Assembly: GCA_041392475.1 (NCBI GenBank)
Contig: JAWKLZ010000002.1
Location: forward strand, 1,248,501-1,312,500
Direction of reading: 5' to 3'
Length of the DNA stretch: 64,000 nucleotides
Origin: Chitinophagales bacterium
GTDB lineage: Bacteria; Bacteroidota; Bacteroidia; Chitinophagales; UBA2359
Shown one piece after another: positions 36,627-48,302 of the stretch. Below the pieces are notes generated by a model. The model saw only the letters and a list, made by a program, of their open reading frames with translations, was not told the origin of the DNA and did not search any database. Numbering within the stretch: position 1 is the stretch's first letter; each line of letters begins with the position of its first letter. Made by a program: the position numbers and the translations under genes.

Positions 36627-39600
36627 TTACTCCTTAACAAATTTAGTAGTAGCTACTTCTTCACCATTTTTGATGGTTGCGAAGTATGTACCAACAGGGT
36701 AAGAAGCTACATTCAATGATACTTTGTTAATACCACCTTCTGTATCTACATCCTGAGTACTCATCAATTTACCAGCTACGTTGTGAATTTGGATAGTAGA
36801 AGTACCTTGAGCCTTAGTAGTGAAGTTAATATTAACTACACTGCTTACAGGAACAGGGTAAACACTTACGATACCAAATGCACGCTCGCCTCTTACTAAG
36901 TTGATTACTTTAGTGTAAGTAGCCTCACCGTCAAAAGCAACAGCTTTGATACGGTAGTAGCTCATTCCACTTGGAGCAGATCTGTGTAAGAAGTCGTAGA
37001 TAGCAGCCTCATTAGAAGTACCAGCACCATCAACTGTACCGATAGGAGCAAAGTCTTTACCGTTAGTAGAATGTTCTACTACGAAGAAGTCGTTGTTTTC
37101 TTCAGTTGCAGTAATCCAAGTAAGGAAGTTACCTTCTGTTTGAACTTCACCGTAGAATTCGATGAAATCAACAGCCAACTTAGTACAAGCAATCTCTCCA
37201 CCAGCTTCGAAGAATTCGTTACCAGCAGCATCAACTACGCTAATCTCGTATGGGTTACCATCTGTAATTACTACAAATGTGAAACCTGCAGCATCCAATA
37301 CTTCGTTAATAGCACCAGAGATAGTATAAGGAGCAGTACCACCATTCACTGAAATGTTCAATGTATAAACACCAGTTTCTTCAGCATTGGTACAATCTCT
37401 CTCTACTTGTACGATCAAGTCGCCTTCTTGAGTGATAAAGATTGTTACAACTGCTTCAGTAGTGTTACCGTTACAATCAACGATTTGGTAAGTGAATGTA
37501 TCCTCGGTACAAGTAGTTCCAGCATTAGCAACATAAACAACAGCACCTGTTTCAAGGTTGATGTCCATGATAGTACCACATGAAGGATTCACCAAAATAC
37601 CTACTACAGAAAGACCACAACCAGTATCATTCGTTAGAATGTTAATAGTCACAGGCTCACCAGGAGTAGTAACTCCAACATCATTCACAGCATCAATTTC
37701 AGTAGTGCAATCAGGAGCAGCACCAGCAACAGTCAATGGCTCACAAGAAGGAATCAATGGACTGTCATCGATAGTGAATGTGTATGCTTGACCAGCAGGG
37801 ATAGACGCACTTGTAAAGCTTTCAGGAGCAGAAGCACCGTTCACACTGTAAACACCGTTACCACCAGAGATAGTAAATGTTACTGTGTAAGAACCATCAG
37901 AAACGTTACAAGTTGTTTGAAGATCACTTACTGACAACTCTTGGTAATGGTAAGTACTTGCAGCCAATGTAGCAGATTTACATCCATCAGCAGTAGTAGC
38001 GATAACATAAATAATTCTTGGTCCAACAACTTCACCATTCACCCATACATCACCAGATGCAGGAGTAGCAGGAATAGTACCCGCAGCATCCAAGTAGTAG
38101 TTGTAAGTAGCACCTGCTCCGCCACCAGTAGGGGCTAAGATGATGTTACCTTCACCACATACAATGGTTTGAGAAGAAGCAGAAATCAAAGAAAGAGATA
38201 CATTATCAACAATCTCAACTGTTTGAGGAGCAGACTCACAACCGTCAGCATTTACAGCAACTACTGTATAAGTACCTGCACTTAAGCTTGCAGAAGTACC
38301 CATGATAGCACTACCATTAATGAATACAGTTGAAAGACCATCTACACCAAATGTAACAGTTGTGAAAGACTGACCAGTGATGTTATCAACTTTAGGACAT
38401 CCTTTCGTTACTGTTAAGCTTGCAGCAGCAGGCACTTCAACAACAAATGGAGCAGATGCACAACCAGTAGTTGTAGAAGTTACAACAACAGTCACATCTC
38501 CACCAGCTTGGAATGTCAATACACCTTCTGCCAAGTCAATGTCACCAACAGTTACTACGTAAGTATCGTTTGCATTAACAGGCGCAATTACGATAGTAGA
38601 TTGACCATTTTCGTCAGGACAGCTAGCAGTAGCCGTGAAAGTTACTGGGTCGCTTGTAGAAACAACTTTGCTTCTAGACTCACAACCTTTAGAATCTTTC
38701 ACTCGGATAACAGCATCACCAGCAACAGCAACAGTCAAATCATCAACATCGCCATAATCACCACCATTAACAGATACTTGGTAAGGACCAGTACCACCGT
38801 TAGGAACAACTGTTACAGTTGAATTGCCATCAGCATCTGGACAATCAGATACAGCGTCAAATCTAACTGCTTCATCAACAGAAATTTCCAATGGAGCAGA
38901 TGTACAACCTTTTCCGTCTTTCACTACTACAGTGTTGATTTCACCACCAATCAATACGTTCAATGATTGGTCAGGAACGAAAGCAAAGAACTCACTATCA
39001 TTGATAGATACACTGTAAGGACCAGCAGTCGTTACATTGGTAATCTCAATACTAGCATTACCAGTTGTAGGATCAGTACAACCAACTAAGTAGTCATAAG
39101 AAGGAGATTCGTTCACAGTTACAGTTACTTCAACTGCGTCACTTTCACATACTTTGTTTACGGTAACAACAGAGAAAGTATAGTCACCAGGACCATCTAC
39201 TACGCTACCAGTATCAAATACGTCGTTATTTTGAGTTTCACCTTCATATACAAGGTTACCAGCACCATCATATACATTGAATGTAACAGGACAGTTACAG
39301 TAAGAAGGATTACCCACTAATTCCAATACAGGAGCATCTTCACCATCACAGATAGCTGCGTTAGTAGGAGTTACTACTGGAATATCAGGAACGTTATATA
39401 CATTGATTACATGTGTTTCTGCTTGACCGCAGTTAGCACCACCACCTTCGTAAGTAACACTGAATGAACCGTGATCAGCATTTTCGATATCAGCATCAAA
39501 AGTAACTACTTCAACAGTACCAATAACAACAGTACTGAAAGTTACAATTGTGTCAATGTTTAAGGTATCACCGCTTGCACCATCAATAGTAAATACGAAG

Positions 39601-42600
39601 TTACTATCTGCTACTTCTTCAGTGATTTCTTGTTCTTCTACAGTTACAGTAGAGTTAATGTCAGAAGTCCATGTACCACCTGTTTGTGCAACAGTCAAGG
39701 TCAATGGTAAGTCATTTTCACATACTGTAAATCCGCCATCATGTGTCCATGTAGCATTGAATACATCAAATACATTCACGTGATGCAATTCAGTAGAAGT
39801 ACAACCATTTGCAGCAGTTACTGTGTACTCTACAGCTACATAACCAGCAGCAGTAGGAGTCCATACATTACCCATAATAGCTTCGCCATTTACAGTAAAT
39901 GTACCGCCAGCAGCACCCAAGACAGCAAATGTGATGTCACCATCAGCCATACATGCTTGACTTGGTACGAAGAAGCTTGCACTTGGAGAAGGAAGAACAG
40001 TTACACTTGCACTTGTCTGACCAGAACAGTCAGCAGTAGTGAAAGTAAGAACTGTAGTACCAGCACCAGCAGCAGCAGGATCAAATGCGAAACCGCCTTC
40101 AACTGCAATTACACCAGCACCAGCAAAAGTACCATCTACATTTGCACTCAAAGCAATTACACCGTCAGTAGAACATACAGTAGTAGGAGCTTGAACAGTT
40201 ACCTCTACAACATTAATAGTAACATTATCAGAAATCTGACATGCGCTATTGAAGTTAGTAGTGTAAGTCACAGTCCATGAACCAGCACCAGCAGCAGCAG
40301 GATCAAATGAGAAGTTGCCAGTCAAAGCACCAGAAGCATCTGTTGTAAATGCACCAGAAGCAGGAGTACCAGGAGCTAACAAGTTCACCAAGTTTACAGG
40401 GCCGCTAGTAGAACATACTGTCAATGCACCATCAACTAATTCAGCAGGATCAGAGTAGATAATGTTAATCAATTGATCTCTTTGATCTTCGTCTGTATTG
40501 TTATCGATACAAGAAACATCATCAGTTGCTTCATCAGCATCACCTACGTTCGCATTAGGAATGTCGTAAGTAACCAAAATTGGAGAGAAATCTTGCAATC
40601 CAGCAGGATCAAGTGTCCAGAATGGATCAACAGGTACTTCACCACCAACTGCACCTTGTACAGCAGAAAGATCCAAGTCAATGTTACCATCAACTGTTGC
40701 ATCAGAGCTACCAAATGCACCAACATAGTGACATTGTTCGTAGTTTACAGCAACAGATAAAGTAGCAGTGAATGTTCCATTTTGAGTAATGTTGTAGCAA
40801 GAATCAGCACCACTTGGAATAACTGGGAAGTTCAATGTTTGACCAACCGCAGCAGCAATGTCTAAGTAGTAAGTTCTTTCTGCAACTTTAGTAGCTGCAC
40901 CGTCAAAGGCAAAATCACAACCCAATGGACCGTTTCTATTACCAACAGCATCAATTAATGTGAAACCGTTTACACTTGCACCAGTTACAAGATCAGTAAC
41001 TACACCCAAGCTAGCTTCACCAGGCATACAATTCACACGACCTGGGCTTACGCCACAACCGCTTGATTGACATCCTCTATCACTTTCGTCATAGTAACAA
41101 CCAGTTCTATCACCCAATTCCCACTGATATACAAAACCGCCAGTAGCAGTAGCTTGTACTAAGAAATCAGTAATGATATAGTTATCTGGTAAGTCTTCGT
41201 CACTAATTGTTAATTCAATAGTACATGGAGCAGCTTCAGAAATATCTTCATCTAACTGACAGTTGTAGTAACCGAATGAGTTAGAGAATTGATTTGCAGT
41301 TACAGCTGTTTCTTCTGGACATACTGGAATTTTAACAGCACCACCATTGAAGATTGTAACCCATGCAGTAGCACCAGGAATAAGTGTTCCCGTTTCATCA
41401 GTACATGTACCACAACCAGAAACAAGAGCAGCAGGAAGCTCGTTACAGCTCACTAATTGTAATGAACGTAAGTCACCAAATCCAGCATCCAAACTGTCAA
41501 TAACTTCAGAGAATTGTTGTTCGAATGGACCAGCTTCTGTAAAGTCAGCTTGGTTTTGAACACAAAGTTGCTCACCCCAGCTCAAGAACTCAAGTGTTTC
41601 ACCTGTCAAGTCATCAGCAATAGGACCAACGTCTGAACATTTGTTGTAAAGACCAACACCAGAAACGCTTTCGTCGATGTCCAAGATTGGGAACCAACGA
41701 GAACCAACTTTAGAACGTCCTCTGTTAGTAAATGCATCGCCAGAAGTCAAGCGACCAGTTGCGTCATTGCGACACTCTGATTCACGTTCCCATGGGAATA
41801 CATCGTCAGTAGTAACACATCCGTCAGTACCAGTAGTTTGTTCACCTGGATCGTAATCAGATTGACCATCTCTGTCTTTGAATACCAAGAGGTCAGTTCC
41901 AATATCTACCAAACCATTTCCGTTGATATCAATGTAGATACCACCAGCTAATGGGCTTACAGGAACACCGTCTGGGTCAATAAAGCCAGCAGCACAATCA
42001 GCATTGATGTTGATTGGAGAGAATGGAGTTCCACAAGGACCATTGTAGTTAGGAATACTATTTGCAAGAGCATTGTCTTGCGGATTAGGAATAGTATAGA
42101 ATTCTGTAGGAGCAGTGATAAACTCAAGTTTAGCTCTTGTTGCAGGAAGACGTAAGTCTAATGCACCAAAACCAGGAACAACACTTTGGTTGCTACCATC
42201 TAAACGGAATACAGTTGTACCATTGAAACCATAGTAGATATCTTCACTATTACCATTTGGTGTATAGTCATCATCAATAGTTCCATAAAGGTTCATGTAA
42301 ACCAAGTTTTCAACATCTGTACTTACAGGAATACCATTTCGGCCGATATACACTACGTCGTAAGCCAATGATGTAGATTGTTGTCCACTAGCAACCAATG
42401 TAGGATCAGGACGGTAGAAAATCAATTGGTAACAGCTAAGATCTGTACCAGTCAAACCTGAAATTTCAACACCATCACAGAATTTAACAGTTACGTTATC
42501 AGTTGCAGGGTTGTAGTCAATGAAAGTAACTCCACCGAATCCACCAGCAGCAAATGCATCTTGGATGTAGTTGTATGTCACACAGTGCTCGTCCGTACTT

Positions 42601-45600
42601 GTTACATTCTTACCGAAGTAGTTCAATTCAGAGATGAACAAAGAAGGAATGTTTTCATCACACTCGATATTTGCAGTGAATGTATGAGAGCCAGAAGCTT
42701 GAACTGTGAAAGGAACGAAAGATACTGTTTGTAGAATCCAATCATTCATATTTTGTACACCATCACCTTCACATATAAATGCAGGTGCTTGCCAGTACTC
42801 TTCATAGTCCATCATAACGAACAAGTTCACATCTGAATCAGCACACAATGCCTCTGGAGTACCGCTTGGTACTTGGTAAGTAAAGCCAATTGGTAATACT
42901 TGATTTTTAGTGAAATTGAACAATACTCCTGCATCGCTATCACCATCAGAACCAGCTGTATAAACAGCACTCTCAGTTGCAACTAAGCCACCTACGAATA
43001 AAGTAGCGTCGAAGTGAGAAAGGTCTAAGATGTCACCATTTGGAGAAATGTAGTCGAAGTAGTTTTCTTCAGCAGAAGAATTCAATGCACATCCTAAAGT
43101 AAAGTTACTGTAGCTAGCATCACCAGGAGCCAACTGTCCCCAGTTCAAGAAACCAGGAGATTGATCTTCAGCAGTATTTACATCGTTTGCAGGTTGCAAA
43201 CAAGGTTGATCATCATCAGGATAGTTCAAATTAGGATCAAATCCAGTAGTGAAAGGAACAACCCAACCAGCATTAGTAAACTGGAGTGATTTGTTAGGGT
43301 AAGTAGTACCATCATCCACTGCATTTACATCAGTAGTAGATAATCCAACAGCAGGACCATCAGTAGCTGTAAAGATACCGAAGTTGCTATCAGTTAAGTG
43401 TGCTTTTGCAGGATCACCACCATAACCAATAAATTGAGTTACAGTCATGTTAGCCTCACCGAAACCGTCAATTGCATCATCACCGTTTTCATTAACGTTT
43501 GTTGCATCACCAGTATCATACACACCTTCTCCGTTAGAGAAATCACCTTTGTAAACAAGAGCGATAGCAGCAGGTCCCATTTTTAGACCTTCCCATACTT
43601 GAACATTACAAGGATCGTATCCAAGGTCAATTGCCAATGCACCATAGCTTGCGCCATTAGCAGCACTGTAAGTAGGATTGATAATCCAGTCACCAGCAAC
43701 ACCTTCTTCAACTGAAGATACTAGGAACACGTCAGGATCACCACCAATTTGTGGACAACCAGGTCTTCCAAGCACATCTGGAGAAGTGTACCATTTGTCA
43801 TTAGTTGGTGTATCAGGATCGTCATAACCAGGAGTACTTGGATCGATATCCATAATCCAACCATATCCCAATTCTGGAGAAATAACCGCATAAACACGAC
43901 CATTTGTTTCACCAAACTGAGGAGTATCGTTTACTACATATTGATTAGGCTCATACAAGACAATCAAGTAATCTCTCAAGTCAGTACCAGCAGCACCAGC
44001 AACCTCAATGAAGTCACCCGTAGCAATTGAATTCGTTGCAGTTTCAGAGTATTCAATCTCATTGATAAACGCACCACCATTGGCAGCTTGAGCACCGATA
44101 CCAGCAAATTGGAAAGTACCACCATTGATAGCAGGACCAGCTTGCAAATATTGAGTCAAATCAATTGTATAATCATCTTCTGATTGGCATACAATATTGT
44201 CTTCCAATGTAGGAGTAGAAGGAACAATAACAGTGATTATTTCTGTTGCAGAACCACCACAACCATTGTCAGGACTTGGATAAGTGTAAACGATAGTCAC
44301 AGGACCAGCTACATCAGAAGCAGTGTATTCACTACCTACCAAAGCAGCACCGTTTACAGTGAATGTACCAGTTTGATTACCTGCTACATAATCCAATAAA
44401 TCAATTGTTTGACCAGCACACAAAGAACTTGGCAAATCAAAAGTAGCAGTTACAGAACCTACAACTGTGATTGTCAAAGTTGCAGAAGCAGCACAACCTG
44501 GAGGAAGTCCTACATTATAAGTAACAGTGTGAACTCCTACACCAGCAACAGCTGGATCGAAAGTGCTACCTGTCAAAGCAGTAGCAGCAGAAGAAGAGAA
44601 TGAACCTCCAGAAGTAGAAGTTGCACTCAAATATTGAGACAAATCAACATCACCGTCACCAGTACATACAGTTACAGCAGTCGGATTGAATGCAGCAACA
44701 GGATCAGCATAGAAGAATAAATCTTGCTCAAATGTATCTGTACAACCATCAGGAGTTGTTACAGTGATAATGAGGGTATTTAAACCAATTTGCAATGGAG
44801 CACCATTTACTACAAATGGATTAGGAATGATGTTAGTAACTGTTCCAGTGAAAGTAAATGAATCACCTGTGTTAGTAAATGTAGCAACTGTTACATTGCT
44901 AGAATTTACCACACTGTATGGACCAGCACCCAAGTTAATTGGAGCACCACCGCCAACAGTAACATCTGCACCGTCATAAGTCAATACATCACCAGTAGTC
45001 AACATAACAGTAGCAACTGTTACACCACCATCTTGGATAGTAAATGTTTCAGTAGTAGGAACTGTTTCAGTAGTTTGGAACTGACCTTGGCCACCATTAG
45101 GAATAACCAATGTAGTACCATTCAATACTACTGTATAAGTATTAGCAGCTACAAGCGTGTTAGGCAAAATAGTCAAACCATCTGCAAAACAGAAGTTCAA
45201 CTCATCTGGAGCAGGAGAAGCCAAAGTAGCATCAGGAGTAGGAACAACTGTAACTGTGAAGTTAGTAGTTGCAGCACATTGTCCTTCGATACCTACTGTA
45301 TAAGTTACATCATAAGTTGTTGCACTACCTACTAATAAAACATCACCAGGTCCTAAAACTCCACCAACTGCATTAACAGTTGCAGCACCACCTGTATTGG
45401 TGAATCCACCACCAGGAGTAGTACCTGCACCCAAGAATTGAGTCAAGTTGATTAAGTCACCTGCATCTGCACATACTGTTTGACTATTAGAAGTAGCAAC
45501 AGCAGTACCGATAATATAAACATAAGTATTGTCTGAATCAGAACAAACACCATTTGTAACAGTGTGAGTAATTTCATACAATCCATCTAAACCAGTAGTA

Positions 45601-48302
45601 GGGATAACAGCACCAACAGTACCACCATTGAAAGTAATAGTAGAAGTACCAAGAATAGTACCTGTAGGAGTTACTGTGATATCATCACCAGCACATACAA
45701 ATGGCTCAGCATCTACTGTAAAGCTTGCATCTACGGCTCCGTTGATAAGAATGTCAGTAGTAGTACCAACATAACAATCAACAGCAGGACCATCAACACC
45801 AGCAGCAAGATCCATGAAAGTAACACCAGCAGCAGGGTTAGGAGTATATGTAATGGTAACAGTTGTACCATCAGCAATACCACTAATATCCAACATAGTA
45901 CCAGCAGCAGTAGCTGTTACAGTACCTGCACTTGCAGTCAATGTACCAGGAGCAGCACCAGCATTCAAGTATCCGCTTAAGTTCAATGGACCTGCATCAG
46001 AACATACAGCAGCAGGAGCAGTCAAAACTGCAGCATCACGAGATGGGAATACAGTAATGTGGAATGTTTGACAATCTTCACACTCATCGTCACCAATACA
46101 GTATTGAACAGCAACAGTGCCTACCAATCCAGTTGGGTCAAAAGTTGCAATACCACCAAAGTCTGTTACACCAAGTCCACTGAAAGAACCTGCAGTAACT
46201 AAGCCATTAAAATCAGCTGCCAATTCTTCTAAGAACTGAACGCCTGCATCTTCACATACTGCTACATCAGCAATAGCTGCATCACCAGCGAATTTCACTT
46301 CAATGATTTGGCTCAATACATTAGTACAAGCACCCAAGCCATTGTTTTGTGTATAAGTGATGGTAAATGTACCAACACCAGCAACAGCAGGATCGAAGGT
46401 AGTACCAGCTACACCAGTACCCGCAAAAGTACCAGCAGCTTTGTCAGCACCTGTTACAACTGCATCCAAATCAACAACTCCGTCTGTCAAACAAACATGG
46501 TCAACTAAGTCGAAACTTACCTGTGTATTGTTGTTATCTACAAATACAGTAAATGTAGAAGTAGCAAAACATGGAGCACCAATTCCAGCATCACCTACTG
46601 TGTAATCAATGTCTACTTGAATTGTTCCACCAGCAGGAATTGCTAGAGGATCGTAGTGCAATACATTGCCGCCAATAAAGTCAAATTGACCAGCTACTGT
46701 ATTGAAAGCAAAAGTACCACCAGGAGTAGTATTCGCTAAGAATGCTTCAGTCAAGTTCACTTGACCAGAACCAGTTGCACACAATTCAACATCAGTAGTA
46801 GTAGCATCTACATTTGTTACAATAGTAACACTATGAGATTGAGAAGCTACACATTGCTCGTATCCTACAAATGAAGTAATAGTATAAGTACCAGGAGGTA
46901 AGCTTGTATCGAAAGTAGCAGTACCGTCACCATTGTTTACGATACCAGGACCGTCGAAAACTACAGCTACTTGCAATTCAGCTGCAATGCCATTGTTTGG
47001 AGCATCGATGAAGAATACATCTTCCAAAGCAGTCAAAGCAGGAATAACATCTTCATCCAATACGTCAGGCTCAATAGTGATAGCGCCACCATTCGCACCT
47101 TGACATACAACCAATGGCAATGGATTCGCATTAGGAGCGTTTCCACCATCAAAAGAAGCAATGAAAGAAGGATATACGTTTACGATTTGTTGGTCGATAG
47201 CTTGGCAGTCGATGTCTGTTCCAACAACAAAGAATACACTGTGTTGTCCAGGACCAGCAAGGAAAGGATCAAAAGCAGCAGTGTTGTTGCCATTGTCCAC
47301 AACATATCCAGCGAAATCACCAAAGAATGTACCAACAGGTAAATCATTTACCAAAGGATTCAAAGGATCAGTAACAGGACCTACATAAGGAGCTCCATTA
47401 GGATCACCATAAATTGTTACAGCAGCATCAAATTGACAATAGTCATTAGACAAAGCCAAAATCTCAGCTTGTGGCGTTTCGAATTGACCGCTTACAGTAC
47501 TCTCACATCCGTTTGCATCCTGAACAGTCAAAGACCATACAGTATTAGCAGGTACGAACAAAAGAGGATTAGGGAAAGCGATAGGATCGCCAGCCATGTA
47601 AGCTGTAGTCAAACCAGCATCAGAATATACTTCTGTTGCAGCATTTACAGTGTAAGGAGCAGTACCACCTGTCACATCTAATGCAGGAATTTGTGCTACA
47701 TCAGGAGAGATACAGTCATAGTTGGTTAATGGATTGATTCCATTAGGATTAAGAAAGTTTCCAACTATGTCAAATGCAGCTGAAGCTGCAGTTGTTGGCA
47801 CAGCACAGAAATCCTGACGGATAGGTAAACCGTCTGGTGTAGGATCTGTACCTAAGTACACATCACCAACAGCAGTATAACCTACACCAGGAGCCAATGG
47901 AGAACCTGTAATAACAGGGGCATTGGTACCTGCAGGCGTACCAGCGGTAACTGTACCGTCAGCAGCAATGCTGATAGTCACTGCATTCAACAATGCAGGA
48001 GTCAAAGACTGAGCAGGATTACCTTCAAAAAGGACAGTTGCTATATTGCCACCATCTGTGATGGTAACAACGTAAGCACCATACAATCCTGCCGCTACAC
48101 CAGTAGGAATATCTACTGCTGATAATCCGATGTCGAGACCACCTACTCCTGGGCATACAACTGCCGCATTCGTAGTAGGAGCACCTCCGGCATCACATTG
48201 AGCGAAAGTTTGATTGGTAGTAAGCGTAAGGCAACAAATAATGGCAATCAACGCAGCCATTTGCCCTAAACCTACTCGGAATAAATTTTTCATCATGTAC
48301 AT
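36627..48302 (-). CDS. Giant T9SS-secreted adhesin-like repeat protein (3,891 residues)
   Basis: One uninterrupted 11.7-kb frame. A signal peptide ends near residue 34 (NQTFAQ). Residues about 35-1400 and 2590-3000 are Ig-like repeats of the pattern LCxxxGxVDLxxYL...GGxF...FDPAxAGxGxxTVTY. Two lamin-tail-like domains start near 1410 (FINEIEYSE) and 1887 (LFISELNYFGKN). A Cys-rich metal-type segment lies near 2420. SprB-like repeats follow at about 3050-3500 (CPDADGNSTV, GGTGPYQVSVNGG). The last 80 residues are a type A T9SS sorting domain (VYPVPVSSVVNINF). It is probably a surface adhesin or gliding-type filament. Three ATGs (48302, 48296, 48293) could start it. Confidence 0.9.
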   Translation of the reverse strand: MYMMKNLFRVGLGQMAALIAIICCLTLTTNQTFAQCDAGGAPTTNAAVVCPGVGGLDIGLSAVDIPTGVAAGLYGAYVVTITDGGNIATVLFEGNPAQSLTPALLNAVTISIAADGTVTAGTPAGTNAPVITGSPLAPGVGYTAVGDVYLGTDPTPDGLPIRQDFCAVPTTAASAAFDIVGNFLNPNGINPLTNYDCISPDVAQIPALDVTGGTAPYTVNAATEVYSDAGLTTAYMAGDPIAFPNPLLFVPANTVWSLTVQDANGCESTVSGQFETPQAEILALSNDYCQFDAAVTIYGDPNGAPYVGPVTDPLNPLVNDLPVGTFFGDFAGYVVDNGNNTAAFDPFLAGPGQHSVFFVVGTDIDCQAIDQQIVNVYPSFIASFDGGNAPNANPLPLVVCQGANGGAITIEPDVLDEDVIPALTALEDVFFIDAPNNGIAAELQVAVVFDGPGIVNNGDGTATFDTSLPPGTYTITSFVGYEQCVASQSHSVTIVTNVDATTTDVELCATGSGQVNLTEAFLANTTPGGTFAFNTVAGQFDFIGGNVLHYDPLAIPAGGTIQVDIDYTVGDAGIGAPCFATSTFTVFVDNNNTQVSFDLVDHVCLTDGVVDLDAVVTGADKAAGTFAGTGVAGTTFDPAVAGVGTFTITYTQNNGLGACTNVLSQIIEVKFAGDAAIADVAVCEDAGVQFLEELAADFNGLVTAGSFSGLGVTDFGGIATFDPTGLVGTVAVQYCIGDDECEDCQTFHITVFPSRDAAVLTAPAAVCSDAGPLNLSGYLNAGAAPGTLTASAGTVTATAAGTMLDISGIADGTTVTITYTPNPAAGVTFMDLAAGVDGPAVDCYVGTTTDILINGAVDASFTVDAEPFVCAGDDITVTPTGTILGTSTITFNGGTVGAVIPTTGLDGLYEITHTVTNGVCSDSDNTYVYIIGTAVATSNSQTVCADAGDLINLTQFLGAGTTPGGGFTNTGGAATVNAVGGVLGPGDVLLVGSATTYDVTYTVGIEGQCAATTNFTVTVVPTPDATLASPAPDELNFCFADGLTILPNTLVAANTYTVVLNGTTLVIPNGGQGQFQTTETVPTTETFTIQDGGVTVATVMLTTGDVLTYDGADVTVGGGAPINLGAGPYSVVNSSNVTVATFTNTGDSFTFTGTVTNIIPNPFVVNGAPLQIGLNTLIITVTTPDGCTDTFEQDLFFYADPVAAFNPTAVTVCTGDGDVDLSQYLSATSTSGGSFSSSAATALTGSTFDPAVAGVGVHTVTYNVGLPPGCAASATLTITVVGSVTATFDLPSSLCAGQTIDLLDYVAGNQTGTFTVNGAALVGSEYTASDVAGPVTIVYTYPSPDNGCGGSATEIITVIVPSTPTLEDNIVCQSEDDYTIDLTQYLQAGPAINGGTFQFAGIGAQAANGGAFINEIEYSETATNSIATGDFIEVAGAAGTDLRDYLIVLYEPNQYVVNDTPQFGETNGRVYAVISPELGYGWIMDIDPSTPGYDDPDTPTNDKWYTSPDVLGRPGCPQIGGDPDVFLVSSVEEGVAGDWIINPTYSAANGASYGALAIDLGYDPCNVQVWEGLKMGPAAIALVYKGDFSNGEGVYDTGDATNVNENGDDAIDGFGEANMTVTQFIGYGGDPAKAHLTDSNFGIFTATDGPAVGLSTTDVNAVDDGTTYPNKSLQFTNAGWVVPFTTGFDPNLNYPDDDQPCLQPANDVNTAEDQSPGFLNWGQLAPGDASYSNFTLGCALNSSAEENYFDYISPNGDILDLSHFDATLFVGGLVATESAVYTAGSDGDSDAGVLFNFTKNQVLPIGFTYQVPSGTPEALCADSDVNLFVMMDYEEYWQAPAFICEGDGVQNMNDWILQTVSFVPFTVQASGSHTFTANIECDENIPSLFISELNYFGKNVTSTDEHCVTYNYIQDAFAAGGFGGVTFIDYNPATDNVTVKFCDGVEISGLTGTDLSCYQLIFYRPDPTLVASGQQSTSLAYDVVYIGRNGIPVSTDVENLVYMNLYGTIDDDYTPNGNSEDIYYGFNGTTVFRLDGSNQSVVPGFGALDLRLPATRAKLEFITAPTEFYTIPNPQDNALANSIPNYNGPCGTPFSPININADCAAGFIDPDGVPVSPLAGGIYIDINGNGLVDIGTDLLVFKDRDGQSDYDPGEQTTGTDGCVTTDDVFPWERESECRNDATGRLTSGDAFTNRGRSKVGSRWFPILDIDESVSGVGLYNKCSDVGPIADDLTGETLEFLSWGEQLCVQNQADFTEAGPFEQQFSEVIDSLDAGFGDLRSLQLVSCNELPAALVSGCGTCTDETGTLIPGATAWVTIFNGGAVKIPVCPEETAVTANQFSNSFGYYNCQLDEDISEAAPCTIELTISDEDLPDNYIITDFLVQATATGGFVYQWELGDRTGCYYDESDRGCQSSGCGVSPGRVNCMPGEASLGVVTDLVTGASVNGFTLIDAVGNRNGPLGCDFAFDGAATKVAERTYYLDIAAAVGQTLNFPVIPSGADSCYNITQNGTFTATLSVAVNYEQCHYVGAFGSSDATVDGNIDLDLSAVQGAVGGEVPVDPFWTLDPAGLQDFSPILVTYDIPNANVGDADEATDDVSCIDNNTDEDQRDQLINIIYSDPAELVDGALTVCSTSGPVNLVNLLAPGTPASGAFTTDASGALTGNFSFDPAAAGAGSWTVTYTTNFNSACQISDNVTINVVEVTVQAPTTVCSTDGVIALSANVDGTFAGAGVIAVEGGFAFDPAAAGAGTTVLTFTTADCSGQTSASVTVLPSPSASFFVPSQACMADGDITFAVLGAAGGTFTVNGEAIMGNVWTPTAAGYVAVEYTVTAANGCTSTELHHVNVFDVFNATWTHDGGFTVCENDLPLTLTVAQTGGTWTSDINSTVTVEEQEITEEVADSNFVFTIDGASGDTLNIDTIVTFSTVVIGTVEVVTFDADIENADHGSFSVTYEGGGANCGQAETHVINVYNVPDIPVVTPTNAAICDGEDAPVLELVGNPSYCNCPVTFNVYDGAGNLVYEGETQNNDVFDTGSVVDGPGDYTFSVVTVNKVCESDAVEVTVTVNESPSYDYLVGCTDPTTGNASIEITNVTTAGPYSVSINDSEFFAFVPDQSLNVLIGGEINTVVVKDGKGCTSAPLEISVDEAVRFDAVSDCPDADGNSTVTVVPNGGTGPYQVSVNGGDYGDVDDLTVAVAGDAVIRVKDSKGCESRSKVVSTSDPVTFTATASCPDENGQSTIVIAPVNANDTYVVTVGDIDLAEGVLTFQAGGDVTVVVTSTTTGCASAPFVVEVPAAASLTVTKGCPKVDNITGQSFTTVTFGVDGLSTVFINGSAIMGTSASLSAGTYTVVAVNADGCESAPQTVEIVDNVSLSLISASSQTIVCGEGNIILAPTGGGAGATYNYYLDAAGTIPATPASGDVWVNGEVVGPRIIYVIATTADGCKSATLAASTYHYQELSVSDLQTTCNVSDGSYTVTFTISGGNGVYSVNGASAPESFTSASIPAGQAYTFTIDDSPLIPSCEPLTVAGAAPDCTTEIDAVNDVGVTTPGEPVTINILTNDTGCGLSVVGILVNPSCGTIMDINLETGAVVYVANAGTTCTEDTFTYQIVDCNGNTTEAVVTIFITQEGDLIVQVERDCTNAEETGVYTLNISVNGGTAPYTISGAINEVLDAAGFTFVVITDGNPYEISVVDAAGNEFFEAGGEIACTKLAVDFIEFYGEVQTEGNFLTWITATEENNDFFVVEHSTNGKDFAPIGTVDGAGTSNEAAIYDFLHRSAPSGMSYYRIKAVAFDGEATYTKVINLVRGERAFGIVSVYPVPVSSVVNINFTTKAQGTSTIQIHNVAGKLMSTQDVDTEGGINKVSLNVASYPVGTYFATIKNGEEVATTKFVKE

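Noticed and set aside
39741..40280. Plus-strand 179-residue Ser/Thr-rich frame inside the giant adhesin gene
   Set aside because: It is the mirror of repeat-rich coding sequence; many similar frames occur along the gene.
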